64,000 bases of DNA from Azospirillum brasilense (GCF_008365405.1 NZ_QOKV01000008.1:186001-250000); one strand, 5' to 3'; counted from the first letter of the stretch, positions 35,902-45,578 are shown. The notes: generated from the letters alone by a model not told the origin. Made by a program: numbers and translations.

Positions 35902-38286
35902 ATGCCGATCCCCGCAGGAACCCCGGTCCAGCCGCGTCCCATGCCCGACCAGCCGTCCGTCGCCCAGCCATCCCTCCCCGCAACGCCGCTTCCGGTGTCC
36001 TCCGTGATGGCCGCGGGCCCGCTGCTGGTGCCGGGCCGCACCTGCTGGCGGGTGGAGCGGGCGGAGCGGGTCGGGGTCATCGTCGATGGGGAGGATTACT
36101 TCGCGCTCGCCAAGGCGGCGATGCGGCAGGCGCGGCGCAGCATCTACCTGACCGCCTGGGACTTCGACGCCCGCATCCGGCTGACCCCGCAGGCACGCCA
36201 CCCGCGCCGCCCCGACAAGCTGGGCAACCTGCTGAACTGGCTGGCCGCGACCCGCCCGGACCTGACCATCCATGTGCTGAAGTGGGACTTTGCCGAGCTG
36301 TTCGATCTGGCCCGCTGGTCGCAGCCGCTGTTCCTGCGCGGCTGGCTCAGCCATCCGCGGCTCCAGTACCGGCTGGACGGCGACCATCCCGCTGGGGCCT
36401 GCCACCATCAGAAGATGCTGGTGATCGACGACCGGCTGGCCTTCTGCGGCGGGCTGGACATCACCGCCAACCGCTGGGACACCCGCGCCCACCGCGCCGA
36501 CGAGCCGCTGCGCCGCCAGCCGGACGGCACCCCCTACGAGCCCTTCCACGACGTGATGATGGCGGTGGACGGCGCCGCCGCCCGCGCGCTGGGCGACCTG
36601 TTCCGCGAGCGCTGGCGCCGCGCCACCGGCTGCGTGCTGTCGCCGCCCGCCATGGACGTGCTTGGCGGCGGCGGTGGCCCTTCCGATGGCAAGCGTCCCC
36701 GGCGGCTGCGGCTGAAGGCGCGCCGGGCCGGGCCGGACAGTCCCGACCCCTGGCCGCAACAGCTCGCCCCGCTGCTCAAGGGCATGCCCGTTGGCATCGC
36801 CCGCACCGAGCCCCACTACAACGGGCGCGACGAGGTGCGGGAGGTCGAGGCGCTCTACACCGCCGCCATCGCCGCGGCCGAGCGCTTCATCTACATGGAA
36901 AGCCAGTATTTCGCCTCGGTCGCCGTCGCCGAGGCGCTGAAGGCGCGGCTGGCCGAGCCGGACGGGCCGGAGGTGGTGGTCGTCAACTCCGCCCGCACGT
37001 CGAGCTGGCTGGAGAACACCGTGATGCTCGGCGCCCGCGCCCGGCTGGTGAAGGAACTGCGCGAGGCCGACCGGAACGGGCGCTTCCGCTTCTACATTGC
37101 CAAGACCGAGAGCGCCAAAACCGGCAGCGTCGGCATCACCATCCACGCCAAGGTGATGGTGGTGGACGACCGGCTTCTGCGCATCGGCTCGGCCAACCTG
37201 AACAACCGGTCGATGGGGCTGGACACCGAATGCGATCTGGCGCTGGAGGCGCCGCACGGGAGAGCGGAAGGACGCGAGGCCCGGCGGGCCATCGCCGGGG
37301 TGCGCGACGACCTGATCGCCGAGCATCTCGGGGTGGCGCCGGAAAGCGTGACGGCGGAGTTGCGCCGCTCCGGCTCGCTCATCCGCATGGTGGAGACGCT
37401 GCGCCGGCCCGGCGGGCGGACGCTGGAACCGCTGGAGGACGCCGACCCCGGCCTGCTGGCCGCCGCCGTCGCCGACTCCATGCTTTTCGACCCCGAACGC
37501 CCGGTGGGGGCGGCGGACATCGTGTGGCGCGTCCTGCCGTCGCGCATCCCGCGGCGCCACCACTGGCTGGCGCTGGCGGTCATCCTGGCGGTGGTCGGCG
37601 GGGTCTGGGGGCTGTGGAACCACACGCCGTTGCGCGACTGGGCAACCCTGGACGCCGTCCTGGGGGCGTTCGAACGCCTGCGCGAGTCGGCCTTCGGGCC
37701 GCTGTGGCTGATCCTGCTTTATGTCGCCGGAGGCTTCGTGCTGTTTCCGGTATTGCTGCTGATCGCGGCGACGGCCATCGCGCTGGGGCCGTGGCTGGGC
37801 TTTCCCACCGCGCTGGCCGGGGTGCTGGCCTCCGCCGCGGCGCTGTTCTGGGTGGGCCGCCTCACCGGCCGGCGCCCCATCGAGCGTTACGGCGGCGCGG
37901 TGGTGCGGCGGGCCAGCGCCGCGCTCGGCGAACGCGGCGTGCTGGCCATGGCGGCGCTGCGGGTGGTGCCGGTGGCGCCCTTCACCGTGGTGAACCTCGT
38001 CGCCGGGGCTTCCCGCATCCGGTTTCCCGACTATCTGTTCGGGACGATCCTGGGGATGGCGCCGGGAATTCTTGTCTTCAACCTGCTCGGGCACCAGCTT
38101 GAGCGTGTGTTGACGGAACCGACGCCCACCGACATGGTTCTTCTGGGTCTGGCGGCGGTGACCGCGCTGGGGCTCGGCTGGGCCGGCAATCGGCTGGTGC
38201 GGGTCCTGGCGGCGAAACGGCCAGCCACGGGGCCGACCACGGGGCCGACCACCGGAGAGACAGCGAAGGGAGACCAACAGCGGTGA
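35902..38286 (+). CDS. Phospholipase D/cardiolipin-synthase-like protein fused to a DedA (VTT) domain
   Basis: 794 residues. A Pro-rich start is followed by two PLD catalytic halves: HHQKMLVIDDRLAFCGGLD (H169, K171) and TIHAKVMVVDDRLLRIGSAN (H415), so both HxK motifs are intact. The C-terminal third (about 590-760) is a SNARE-associated DedA/VTT membrane domain with GGFVLFPVLLLIAATAIALG and AALRVVPVAPFTVVNLVAG. Predicted role: phosphatidyl transfer or hydrolysis at the inner membrane combined with lipid translocation (inference). Start chosen at ATG 35902; in-frame ATGs at 35941 and 36007 are alternatives. It overlaps the next gene by GTGA. Confidence 0.88.
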   Translation: MPIPAGTPVQPRPMPDQPSVAQPSLPATPLPVSSVMAAGPLLVPGRTCWRVERAERVGVIVDGEDYFALAKAAMRQARRSIYLTAWDFDARIRLTPQARHPRRPDKLGNLLNWLAATRPDLTIHVLKWDFAELFDLARWSQPLFLRGWLSHPRLQYRLDGDHPAGACHHQKMLVIDDRLAFCGGLDITANRWDTRAHRADEPLRRQPDGTPYEPFHDVMMAVDGAAARALGDLFRERWRRATGCVLSPPAMDVLGGGGGPSDGKRPRRLRLKARRAGPDSPDPWPQQLAPLLKGMPVGIARTEPHYNGRDEVREVEALYTAAIAAAERFIYMESQYFASVAVAEALKARLAEPDGPEVVVVNSARTSSWLENTVMLGARARLVKELREADRNGRFRFYIAKTESAKTGSVGITIHAKVMVVDDRLLRIGSANLNNRSMGLDTECDLALEAPHGRAEGREARRAIAGVRDDLIAEHLGVAPESVTAELRRSGSLIRMVETLRRPGGRTLEPLEDADPGLLAAAVADSMLFDPERPVGAADIVWRVLPSRIPRRHHWLALAVILAVVGGVWGLWNHTPLRDWATLDAVLGAFERLRESAFGPLWLILLYVAGGFVLFPVLLLIAATAIALGPWLGFPTALAGVLASAAALFWVGRLTGRRPIERYGGAVVRRASAALGERGVLAMAALRVVPVAPFTVVNLVAGASRIRFPDYLFGTILGMAPGILVFNLLGHQLERVLTEPTPTDMVLLGLAAVTALGLGWAGNRLVRVLAAKRPATGPTTGPTTGETAKGDQQR

Positions 38287-39095
38287 TCCGATTCAGCCGA
38301 GAGCGTGTGCAGCGGATCGCCTCCGCGCTGCGCGCCGCCCGCGTCCGCCGCCCGAAGCGCCGCGTCGACAGCCGCAGCGGCCCGGTGCCGGAGGGCATGG
38401 CGCCGCTGCGCGTGGCGACCTGGAACATCCACAGCTGCGTCGGGCTGGACGCGCGCTTCGCGCCGGACCGCATCGCCGAAGTCATCAAGGAACTGGACGT
38501 CGATCTGGTCGGGCTCCAGGAGGTCGGCTGGCACCACCGCGGCGAGTCCGGGCTGGACCAGTTCGCCTTCCTTGAACGGGCGACCGGCCTGAAGGCTCAT
38601 GCCGGCCCGACCAAGCACAACGCCCACGCCCATTACGGCAACGCCATCCTGACCCGGCTGCCGGTCCTGAAATGCGAGCCCATCGACCTCAGCGTCGGCC
38701 GGCGGGAGCCGCGCGGCGGCATCGACGTGATCGTCGAGGTGGAGGGGCGTCCGGTGCGCATCATCGTCGCCCATCTCGGGCTCGACCCGTGGGAGCGGGC
38801 GCGGCAGGTCGGCGCCATCGTCGACCGGCTGGAGGAACAGCCGGCCCTGCCGACCCTGTTCATGGGTGACCTTAACGAATGGGCGCCCAATTCGCCCCGG
38901 CTGCGCAAGCTGGCCGAGGCCTTCCCCGACTGGGCCAGCCCGCGCAGCTTCCACGCGCGGATGCCCACGCTGCGGCTCGACCGCATCTACGTGAACAACG
39001 GGCTGACCATCCCGTCCTACGAGGTGGTGCGCACGGTGCTGACGCGTCGCGCGTCCGACCATCTGCCGGTGCGCGCCACCGTGGCGGTGCCATAA
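38283..39095 (+). CDS. Endonuclease/exonuclease/phosphatase-family hydrolase
   Basis: 270 residues. GTG 38283 overlaps the upstream stop codon, indicating coupled translation. EEP-fold catalytic motifs are all present: TWNIHSCVG, GLQEVGW (Glu for Mg), FMGDLNEW and the terminal SDHLPV. Members hydrolyse phosphodiesters of nucleic acids or phospholipids. Coupling to a phospholipase D-like gene favours a lipid or phosphodiester substrate, as inference. Such pairs often occur in the same order in proteobacteria. Confidence 0.88.
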   Translation: MIRFSRERVQRIASALRAARVRRPKRRVDSRSGPVPEGMAPLRVATWNIHSCVGLDARFAPDRIAEVIKELDVDLVGLQEVGWHHRGESGLDQFAFLERATGLKAHAGPTKHNAHAHYGNAILTRLPVLKCEPIDLSVGRREPRGGIDVIVEVEGRPVRIIVAHLGLDPWERARQVGAIVDRLEEQPALPTLFMGDLNEWAPNSPRLRKLAEAFPDWASPRSFHARMPTLRLDRIYVNNGLTIPSYEVVRTVLTRRASDHLPVRATVAVP

Positions 39096-39399
39096 CCGAG
39101 ATACCCGCTCGGGTATGCCGGGCCCTTGATGGCTGCAAGGCGCGTGCGCGGTTCCGCGGGCGCGCCTTTTTCTTTGGGCTTGATCCTCCTGACTTGACCC
39201 ATTTGCAGTGCAGCATTGCGCGGTCTGTTTCGTGTGGCTGACTGTTTCCCATGTAAGTTTTTTGCCCGAGAACGGGTGTCGGCTATTGACCTTCCGGATA
39301 AGGACTGGCCAATCTATCGGTTGGTCATACGACCAATGACGGCCGACCAATGACGACACCCAGCCGACCGGGCGTGGGATCAACCGCCGAAGCGAGGAC
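39096..39399. promoter_or_regulatory. Intergenic region: terminators and phaZ promoter region
   Basis: 304 bp. A small hairpin ATACCCG-CT-CGGGTAT (39101-39116) and a larger terminator come first. Then an AT-richer stretch precedes phaZ with a palindrome TTGGTC-ATAC-GACCAA (39322-39337), and GACCAATGAC occurs twice (about 39332 and 39346). The latter looks like an operator for phaZ. Confidence 0.5.
39137..39173 (+). terminator. Rho-independent terminator after the EEP gene
   Basis: AAGGCGCGTGCGCGG pairs imperfectly with GCGGGCGCGCCTT around TTCC and runs into TTTTTC. It lies about 40 nt after the stop. Confidence 0.75.
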
Positions 39400-40623
39400 A
39401 TGTTGCTCTACCATCTCTACGATCTGCAGCACGCCGCTCTGCGCCCGATGCGCCTCCTGGCCGAAGCGACCCAGCACACCTTCCAGAACCCGTTCAGCCC
39501 GGTTTCCTACACCCGCGTCGGACGCGCCATGGCCGCCGGCGCGGAACTGCTGGAGCGCACCACCCGCCGCTTCCCCAAGCCGGACTTCGGCCTGAAGACA
39601 ACGGTGGTGAACGGCGAGACGGTGGCGGTCACCGAGCGCATCGTCCATCGCAAGCCCTTCTGCAACCTGCTGCACTTCGCCAAGCCGGAGGGCACGCCGG
39701 CGCAGCCGCGCGTCCTGCTCGTCGCCCCGATGTCGGGCCACCACGCGACGCTGCTGCGCGGCACGGTGGCGGCGCTGCTGGCCGACCACGACGTCTTCGT
39801 GACCGACTGGATCGACGCCCGGCTGGTGCCGCTGGCGCGCGGGCGCTTCGATCTGGACGACTACATCGACACGGTGACGGAGCAGATCCGTTTCCTGGGG
39901 CCGCAGACCCACGTCATCGCGGTGTGCCAGCCGGTGGTGCCGGTAATGGCCGCGGTGTCGCTGATGGCGGCAGGGGACGAGGCGGTGCAGCCGCGCTCCA
40001 TGACGCTGATGGGCGGTCCCATCGACCCGATGGCCAACCCGACCGTGCCGGTGAAGCTGGCGGCGACCCACCCGCTGTCCTGGTTCGAGCGCAACGTCAT
40101 CACCACCGTCCCGGCCTACTATCCGGGCGGCTTCCGTCAGGTCTATCCGGGCTTCGTCCAGCTCTCCGGCTTCATGTCGATGAATCTGGACCGCCACATC
40201 GGGGAGCATGTCGGCCTGTTCCGCCACCTCGTCCGCGGCGACGGCGACTCCGCGGAGCAGCACCGCCGCTTCTACGACGAATACCTGTCGGTCATGGACC
40301 TGTCGGCGGAATTCTACCTGCAGACCATCGAGACGGTGTTCCAGAAGCACGCGCTCGCCAACGGCACCATGGAGTCGCGCGGGCGCAAGGTGGAGCCGGC
40401 GGCGATCCGCCGGACCGCCGTGATGACGGTGGAGGGCGAGCTGGACGACATCTCCGCCCCCGGCCAGACCGAGGCGGCGCACCGCCTCTGCGCCTCGCTG
40501 CCGGACGACATGCGCGCCCGCCATTTCCAGAAGGGCGTCGGCCACTACGGCATCTTCAACGGCCGGCGCTGGCGCGAGAGCATCATGCCGGCGGTGCGGG
40601 AGTTCATCCGCAAGCACGATTGA
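39400..40623 (+). CDS. phaZ: Intracellular polyhydroxyalkanoate depolymerase
   Basis: 407 residues, the size of PhaZ1-type native-granule depolymerases. The N-terminus MLLYHLYDLQHAALRPMR is typical. The nucleophile elbow is AVCQPVVP with Cys at residue 176, as in Ralstonia PhaZ1, which uses Cys instead of Ser. The catalytic His lies in KGVGHYGIFNGRRW and a likely Asp in GELDDISAPG. It mobilises stored PHB to 3-hydroxybutyrate. The upstream palindrome at 39322-39337 suggests specific control. It ends at compound repeat B. Confidence 0.95.
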   Translation: MLLYHLYDLQHAALRPMRLLAEATQHTFQNPFSPVSYTRVGRAMAAGAELLERTTRRFPKPDFGLKTTVVNGETVAVTERIVHRKPFCNLLHFAKPEGTPAQPRVLLVAPMSGHHATLLRGTVAALLADHDVFVTDWIDARLVPLARGRFDLDDYIDTVTEQIRFLGPQTHVIAVCQPVVPVMAAVSLMAAGDEAVQPRSMTLMGGPIDPMANPTVPVKLAATHPLSWFERNVITTVPAYYPGGFRQVYPGFVQLSGFMSMNLDRHIGEHVGLFRHLVRGDGDSAEQHRRFYDEYLSVMDLSAEFYLQTIETVFQKHALANGTMESRGRKVEPAAIRRTAVMTVEGELDDISAPGQTEAAHRLCASLPDDMRARHFQKGVGHYGIFNGRRWRESIMPAVREFIRKHD

Positions 40624-40636
40624 GGTGAGTGGAAAA

Positions 40637-40780
40637 CCCCTCTCCCGTCCCGGGAGAGGGAAGGTACCCGCGCCGCAGGCGTGGGAAGGGTGAGGGTGCC
40701 GGCAAGGATCAGTCTCTTGATCCTCGCATGACCCTCACCCGCCCGCTCTGCGGGCACCCTCTCCCGGGGCGGGAGAGGGA
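40637..40780. repeat. Compound palindromic repeat, copy B (convergent intergenic)
   Basis: About 144 bp with the same plan as copy A: CCCTCTCCCGTCCCGGGAGA at the left, an AAGGATCAG...TTGATCCT centre, GACCCTCACCCGCCCGC on the right arm and CTCCCGGGGCGGGAGAGGGA at the end. It fills the gap between phaZ and the convergent ctaA. Confidence 0.9.
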
Positions 40781-40791
40781 ATTGGACGGCG

Positions 40792-41877
40792 TCAGCGCTT
40801 CGGAACGGACACCGGGCGCAGCTCGTGAAGCAGCCAGACCAGCCCGGACACCAGCAGAATGGCGCCCGCCTGATGGGCGGCGCCCAGCGGTATCCACACG
40901 AAGCTCAGCAGCGTGGCGATGCCCAGCCCGATCTGGACCAGCACCATCGCCGCGGTCAGCAGCGCCACCCGCCCGGCGCGGCCCGGCAGGCGGGCCACCC
41001 ACACCCGCAGGGCCAGCCCCAGAACCACCAGCCCCGTCAGCAGCGCCAGCGCCCGGTGCGTCAGCTGGATGGCCGCGGTGTTCTCGAAGAAGTTGATCCA
41101 CCAGGGCGTCAGGTTGGCCACCTCCGGCGGGATGATGTGGCCGGCCATCAGCGGGAAGGTGTTGTAGGCCAGCCCGGCGTCCGTTCCGGCGACGAAGGCG
41201 CCCCAGACGATGGTGACGCCGGTCAGCCCCAAGGCCCAGCGCGCGTGCTTGCGCAGCCGGCCGGACTCGGTCGCCCAGCCGGCCAGCGGCAGCGGGTCGA
41301 GAATCCCCAGCGCGGTGCGCAGCAGCAGCCCGTAGATCACGACCGCCGTGCCGAGATGCAGCGCCAGCCGGTAGTGGCTGACGTCGGGCCGGTCGACCAG
41401 ACCGCTCTTGACCATGTACCAGCCGATCACCCCCTGGAGCCCGCCGAGCAGGAACAGCCCGGCCAGCTTCGGCCACAGGTCGGCGGGAATGCGCCCGTTG
41501 ACCCAGAAGCGCAGGAAGGGGATCAGGAAGACGAAGCCGATCAGCTGGCCCCAGAAGCGGTGAAACCACTCCCACCAGAAGATTTGCTTGAAGGCCGCCA
41601 GATCCATCGCCGCGTTGTGGATGCGGAACTCCGGCGTGGTCTGGTAGAGGCCGAAGACGCGGTTCCATTCCGCCTCCGACAGGGGCGGCAGGATGCCGAT
41701 CAGCGGCTTCCACTCCACCATCGACAGGCCGGATTCGGTCAGGCGCGTGATGGCGCCGATCACCGCCATGGCGAAGACCATCGCGCAGCAGACGAGAAGC
41801 CAGTAGGCGATGGGGCGGGTGGAGGCGGGGTCGCGGACGTCTTTCCCGGCGAGGGCGGGGGCGGCGATGTCGGTCAC
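40792..41877 (-). CDS. ctaA: Heme A synthase
   Basis: 361 residues with about eight membrane helices. It hydroxylates and oxidises heme O to heme A for aa3-type cytochrome oxidase. COX15/CtaA type II motifs are present: GAITRLTESGLSMVEWKPL in helix 1, EFRIHNA and WEWFHRFWGQ with likely heme-ligand His, DVSHYRLALHLGTAV, and LTHRALALL and AAHQAGAI in the second half. Start ATG 41877. No other cytochrome oxidase genes are adjacent. Confidence 0.95.
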   Translation of the reverse strand: MTDIAAPALAGKDVRDPASTRPIAYWLLVCCAMVFAMAVIGAITRLTESGLSMVEWKPLIGILPPLSEAEWNRVFGLYQTTPEFRIHNAAMDLAAFKQIFWWEWFHRFWGQLIGFVFLIPFLRFWVNGRIPADLWPKLAGLFLLGGLQGVIGWYMVKSGLVDRPDVSHYRLALHLGTAVVIYGLLLRTALGILDPLPLAGWATESGRLRKHARWALGLTGVTIVWGAFVAGTDAGLAYNTFPLMAGHIIPPEVANLTPWWINFFENTAAIQLTHRALALLTGLVVLGLALRVWVARLPGRAGRVALLTAAMVLVQIGLGIATLLSFVWIPLGAAHQAGAILLVSGLVWLLHELRPVSVPKR

Positions 41878-42070
41878 GGACGGGCGGCTCCGGATGATGC
41901 GGAAAGGTTCCGGGGGGATAGGGACCTCCGGCTCATGTGGGGTGCGGCAGCGGCTGCGTCAAACGGACACGGGTTACCCCGTGGCCGGCGACACCGGTTT
42001 CGGGTGAAGGCGGCGCGCCGCGGGTGTTACAAATATCAGTCTTACCAACGGCTTCGGATGCGGGGCGGCG

Positions 42071-45000
42071 ATGGCGGACCTCACCCTCGGCTTCGGCCTG
42101 TCGTTCCACGAGCTTTACGGGCAGGACGGGCTGGCCCGGCTCGACCGTGCCTTCCTCGCCCGGCTGTCCGACACGGACGTGGCGCTCGCCAACCGGCTGC
42201 TGTCCGCCCGCGCCCAGCCCGACCGGCTGGAGGCCAGGGCGGAAAGCGACCTGCTGATCGCGCTCGCCCCCCACGCCGAGGATTTCATCGGCGATCTGTT
42301 CGGCATCCGCGCCGCGCTCGACGAGTTGCGCGCCCGCCACACGGAGCTGGCGCCGCTCTACACCGCCAAGCGCCTGTTCGTTCAGCGCCGCGCCGCCAAG
42401 GCGGTCAAGCCGGAGGCGGTCGCGGCCCTCGACGGGGCGGAGCTGGCCGCGCGGCTGGAGGACTGGCTGGGCGGCCCGCTGACCGAGGCTGGCTTCGCCC
42501 GGCAGGTGCTGGCCTGGATGGAGGACGAGGCCGCCCACGCCGACCAACTCGACAGCGCCGCCCAATACGCCGCCTGGGCGGTCTTCAGCGAGGCCGGGCG
42601 CGCCCGGCACGGCGGCGGCGTGCTGTTCCAGGTGCCGCACCGCACCGACCCGCAGCGTCTCGTCCCCGTGGAGACGGTGGAACGGCACGGCGTCACCATG
42701 ATGCGCCTGCCTGAAGACGCCTGCCGCGAGCGCCAGGGCTTCCACCTGACCGACCCCGGCACCGATCTGGCCGGGGCGCTGGACGAGGCCAACTACTGCA
42801 TCTGGTGCCACAACCAGGGCAAGGACAGCTGCTCCAAGGGGCTGCGCGACCGCAAGACGGGGGAGTTCCAGAAGAGCGCCTTCGGCGTCGCGCTGGCCGG
42901 CTGCCCCTTGGAAGAGAAGATTTCCGAGATGCACGCTCTGAAGGCTGAGGGGGTGCCCATCGGGGCGCTGGCCGTGGTGGTGGTCGACAACCCGATGTGC
43001 GCGGCCACCGGCCACCGCATCTGCAACGACTGCATGAAGGCCTGCATCTACCAGAAGCAGGAGCCGGTGGACATCCCGCAGGCGGAGACCCGCACGCTGA
43101 AGGACGTGCTGGAGCTGCCCTGGGGCTTCGAGATCTACAGCCTGCTGACCCGCTGGAACCCGCTGGACCTGCGCCGCCCGCTGATGCGGCCGGACAGCGG
43201 CTATAAGGTTCTGGTGGCCGGGCTGGGGCCGGCGGGCTTCACGCTGGCGCATCATCTGATGAACGACGGCCACACGGTGGTCGGCATCGACGGGCTGAAG
43301 ATCGAGCCGCTGCCCGCCGACCTCTCCGGCGTCCTGCCCAGCGGCACGCGGGTGCCCTTCCGGCCGATCCGCGACGTGCGCGACCTCTACGACCGGCTGG
43401 ACGAGCGGGTGATGGCCGGCTTCGGCGGCGTGGCCGAATACGGCATCACCGTGCGCTGGAACAAGAATTTCCTGAAGGTGATCCGGCTGCTGCTGGAACG
43501 CCGGGCGCGCATGACGATCATCGGCGGGGTGCGCTTCGGCGGCACGCTGACCATCGACAGGGCGCTGGAACTGGGCTTCGACCACATCGCGCTGTGCATG
43601 GGGGCGGGCAAGCCGACTGTCGTGCCGATGGCGAACGGGCTGGCCCGCGGGGTGCGGCAGGCTTCGGACTTCCTGATGGGGCTGCAACTGACCGGGGCGG
43701 CCAAGGCGGACAGCATCGCCAACCTCCAGGTCCGGCTGCCCATCGTGGTGATCGGCGGCGGGCTGACCGCCATCGACACGGCGACGGAGGCGCTGGCCTA
43801 CTACCCGGTCCAGGTCGAGAAATTCCTCTCCCGCTACGAGGTCCTGGCGGCCGAGCGGGGGGAGGCGGCGGTGCGCGCCCGCTGGACTCCCGACGAGGCC
43901 GACCTTGCCGACGAGTTCCTGGCCCACGCCCGCGCCATCCGGGCGGAGCGCCTGGAGGCCGGGGAGCAGGGGCGGGAGCCGCGCGTCGCGGCGCTGCTGC
44001 AATCCTGGGGCGGCTCGACCATCGCCTATCGACGGCGGCTGATCGACAGCCCCAGCTACACGCTGAACCACGAGGAGGTGGCGCACGGGCTGGCCGAGGG
44101 CATCCGTTTCCTGGAATGCGCCGCCCCGCGCGGGGTGGAGATCGACGAGATGGGCGCCGCGCGGGCCATTCACCTCGCCATCAACCCGGTCGGGCCGGAC
44201 GGGGTGGTGGCGCCCGCCGCGGTGGACGCGCGGCTTCCCGCCCGCACCATCCTGGTCGCCGCCGGCACCCAGCCGAACACCGTCCTGGCCCGCGAGGAGC
44301 CGGAGTGGGTCGAGCTGGACGGGCGCTGCTTCCGCGCCATCGACGAGGACGGCCGGCCGGTGACGCCGGAGCGGCAGGCCAAGCCGGCCCAGGCTGATGT
44401 GCTGATGGCGCGGGCGCCGGATGGGCGGTTCCTCAGCTTCTTCGGCGATCTGCACCCGTCCTTCGCCGGCAATGTGGTGAAGGCGATGGGCGGGGCGAAG
44501 CGCGGCTATCCGGTGGTCAGCCGGGCGCTGGCCCGCCGGGCGCCGACCTCCGTGACGCCGGAGGCGCTGGTGCGGCGCCTGAACGCCGAGCTGCGGCCCC
44601 TGGTGCACAGCGTCACCCGCCTGACCCCGACCATCGTGGAGGTGGTGGTGAAGGCCCCGGCCGCGGCGCGCCGTTTCGAACCCGGACAGTTCTACCGGCT
44701 GCAGAATTTCGAAACGCTGGCGCAACGGATCGGCCGGACCACGCTGGCGATGGAAGGGCTGGCCCTGACCGGGGCCTGGGTGGACAAGGAGGCCGGGCTG
44801 CTCTCCCTGATCGTTCTGGAGATGGGCGGCTCGTCCGATCTCTGTGCCTTGCTCAAGCCCGGCGATCCGGTGGTGGTGATGGGGCCGACCGGCGCCCCCA
44901 CCGAGATCCCGGAGGGCGAGACGGTGGCGCTGGTCGGCGGCGGGCTGGGCAACGCGGTGCTGTTCTCCATCGGGCAGGCCTGCCGGGCGCGCGGCAACCG

Positions 45001-45565
45001 GGTCGTCTACTTCGCCGGCTACAAGCGGATGGAGGACCGTTACAAGACCGAACAGATCGAGGCCGCCGCCGACCGCGTTGTCTGGTGCTGCGACGAGGCG
45101 CCGGGCTTCACGCCGACGCGCCCCGATGATCTGAGTTTCGTCGGGAACATCGTGGAGGCCATGCGCGCCTACGCGGCGGGCGAGTTGGGACCGGCGGACA
45201 TTCCGCTGGAGACGGTGGACCGCATCGTCGCCATCGGTTCCGACCGCATGATGGCAGCGGTGGGGGCGGCCCGGCACGGCCTGCTGAAGCCCTACCTGAA
45301 GCCCGGCCACGCCGCCATCGGCTCCATCAACTCCCCCATGCAATGCATGATGAAGGAGATCTGCGCCCAGTGCCTGCAACGGCACACCGACCCGGCGACG
45401 GGGGAGGAGACGGTGGTCTTCTCCTGCTTCAACCAGGACCAGAGCCTGGACCGGGTGGATTTCGCCAACCTGAACCAGCGGCTTCGCCAGAACGCCGTCC
45501 AGGAAAAGCTGACCGCCCAATGGATCGACCGCGGCCTGCGGCTGACCGGCCAACGGAAGGGGTGA
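42071..45565 (+). CDS. NfnAB-like fusion flavoprotein (GltD-type plus FNR/PyrK-type modules)
   Basis: 1164 residues in one frame. Residues 1 to about 230 form an unassigned helical domain. Cys-rich segments follow (NYCIWCHNQGKDSCSKG, CAATGHRICNDCMKACIYQK), as in the FeS region of GltD/NfnB. The GltD-like part has an FAD motif VLVAGLGPAGFTLAHHL (about 380) and an NADPH motif VVIGGGLTAIDTATEAL (about 557). An FNR-type part follows (RRFEPGQFYRLQ, about 870; ALVGGGLGNAVLFSIG, about 952). The C-terminus has CMMKEICAQC and a later Cys, resembling the PyrK [2Fe-2S] site. By analogy it could couple NADH, NADPH and ferredoxin. The fusion is clear; the reaction is inference. Confidence 0.85.
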   Translation: MADLTLGFGLSFHELYGQDGLARLDRAFLARLSDTDVALANRLLSARAQPDRLEARAESDLLIALAPHAEDFIGDLFGIRAALDELRARHTELAPLYTAKRLFVQRRAAKAVKPEAVAALDGAELAARLEDWLGGPLTEAGFARQVLAWMEDEAAHADQLDSAAQYAAWAVFSEAGRARHGGGVLFQVPHRTDPQRLVPVETVERHGVTMMRLPEDACRERQGFHLTDPGTDLAGALDEANYCIWCHNQGKDSCSKGLRDRKTGEFQKSAFGVALAGCPLEEKISEMHALKAEGVPIGALAVVVVDNPMCAATGHRICNDCMKACIYQKQEPVDIPQAETRTLKDVLELPWGFEIYSLLTRWNPLDLRRPLMRPDSGYKVLVAGLGPAGFTLAHHLMNDGHTVVGIDGLKIEPLPADLSGVLPSGTRVPFRPIRDVRDLYDRLDERVMAGFGGVAEYGITVRWNKNFLKVIRLLLERRARMTIIGGVRFGGTLTIDRALELGFDHIALCMGAGKPTVVPMANGLARGVRQASDFLMGLQLTGAAKADSIANLQVRLPIVVIGGGLTAIDTATEALAYYPVQVEKFLSRYEVLAAERGEAAVRARWTPDEADLADEFLAHARAIRAERLEAGEQGREPRVAALLQSWGGSTIAYRRRLIDSPSYTLNHEEVAHGLAEGIRFLECAAPRGVEIDEMGAARAIHLAINPVGPDGVVAPAAVDARLPARTILVAAGTQPNTVLAREEPEWVELDGRCFRAIDEDGRPVTPERQAKPAQADVLMARAPDGRFLSFFGDLHPSFAGNVVKAMGGAKRGYPVVSRALARRAPTSVTPEALVRRLNAELRPLVHSVTRLTPTIVEVVVKAPAAARRFEPGQFYRLQNFETLAQRIGRTTLAMEGLALTGAWVDKEAGLLSLIVLEMGGSSDLCALLKPGDPVVVMGPTGAPTEIPEGETVALVGGGLGNAVLFSIGQACRARGNRVVYFAGYKRMEDRYKTEQIEAAADRVVWCCDEAPGFTPTRPDDLSFVGNIVEAMRAYAAGELGPADIPLETVDRIVAIGSDRMMAAVGAARHGLLKPYLKPGHAAIGSINSPMQCMMKEICAQCLQRHTDPATGEETVVFSCFNQDQSLDRVDFANLNQRLRQNAVQEKLTAQWIDRGLRLTGQRKG

Positions 45566-45578
45566 GGGGAGATGCTTT

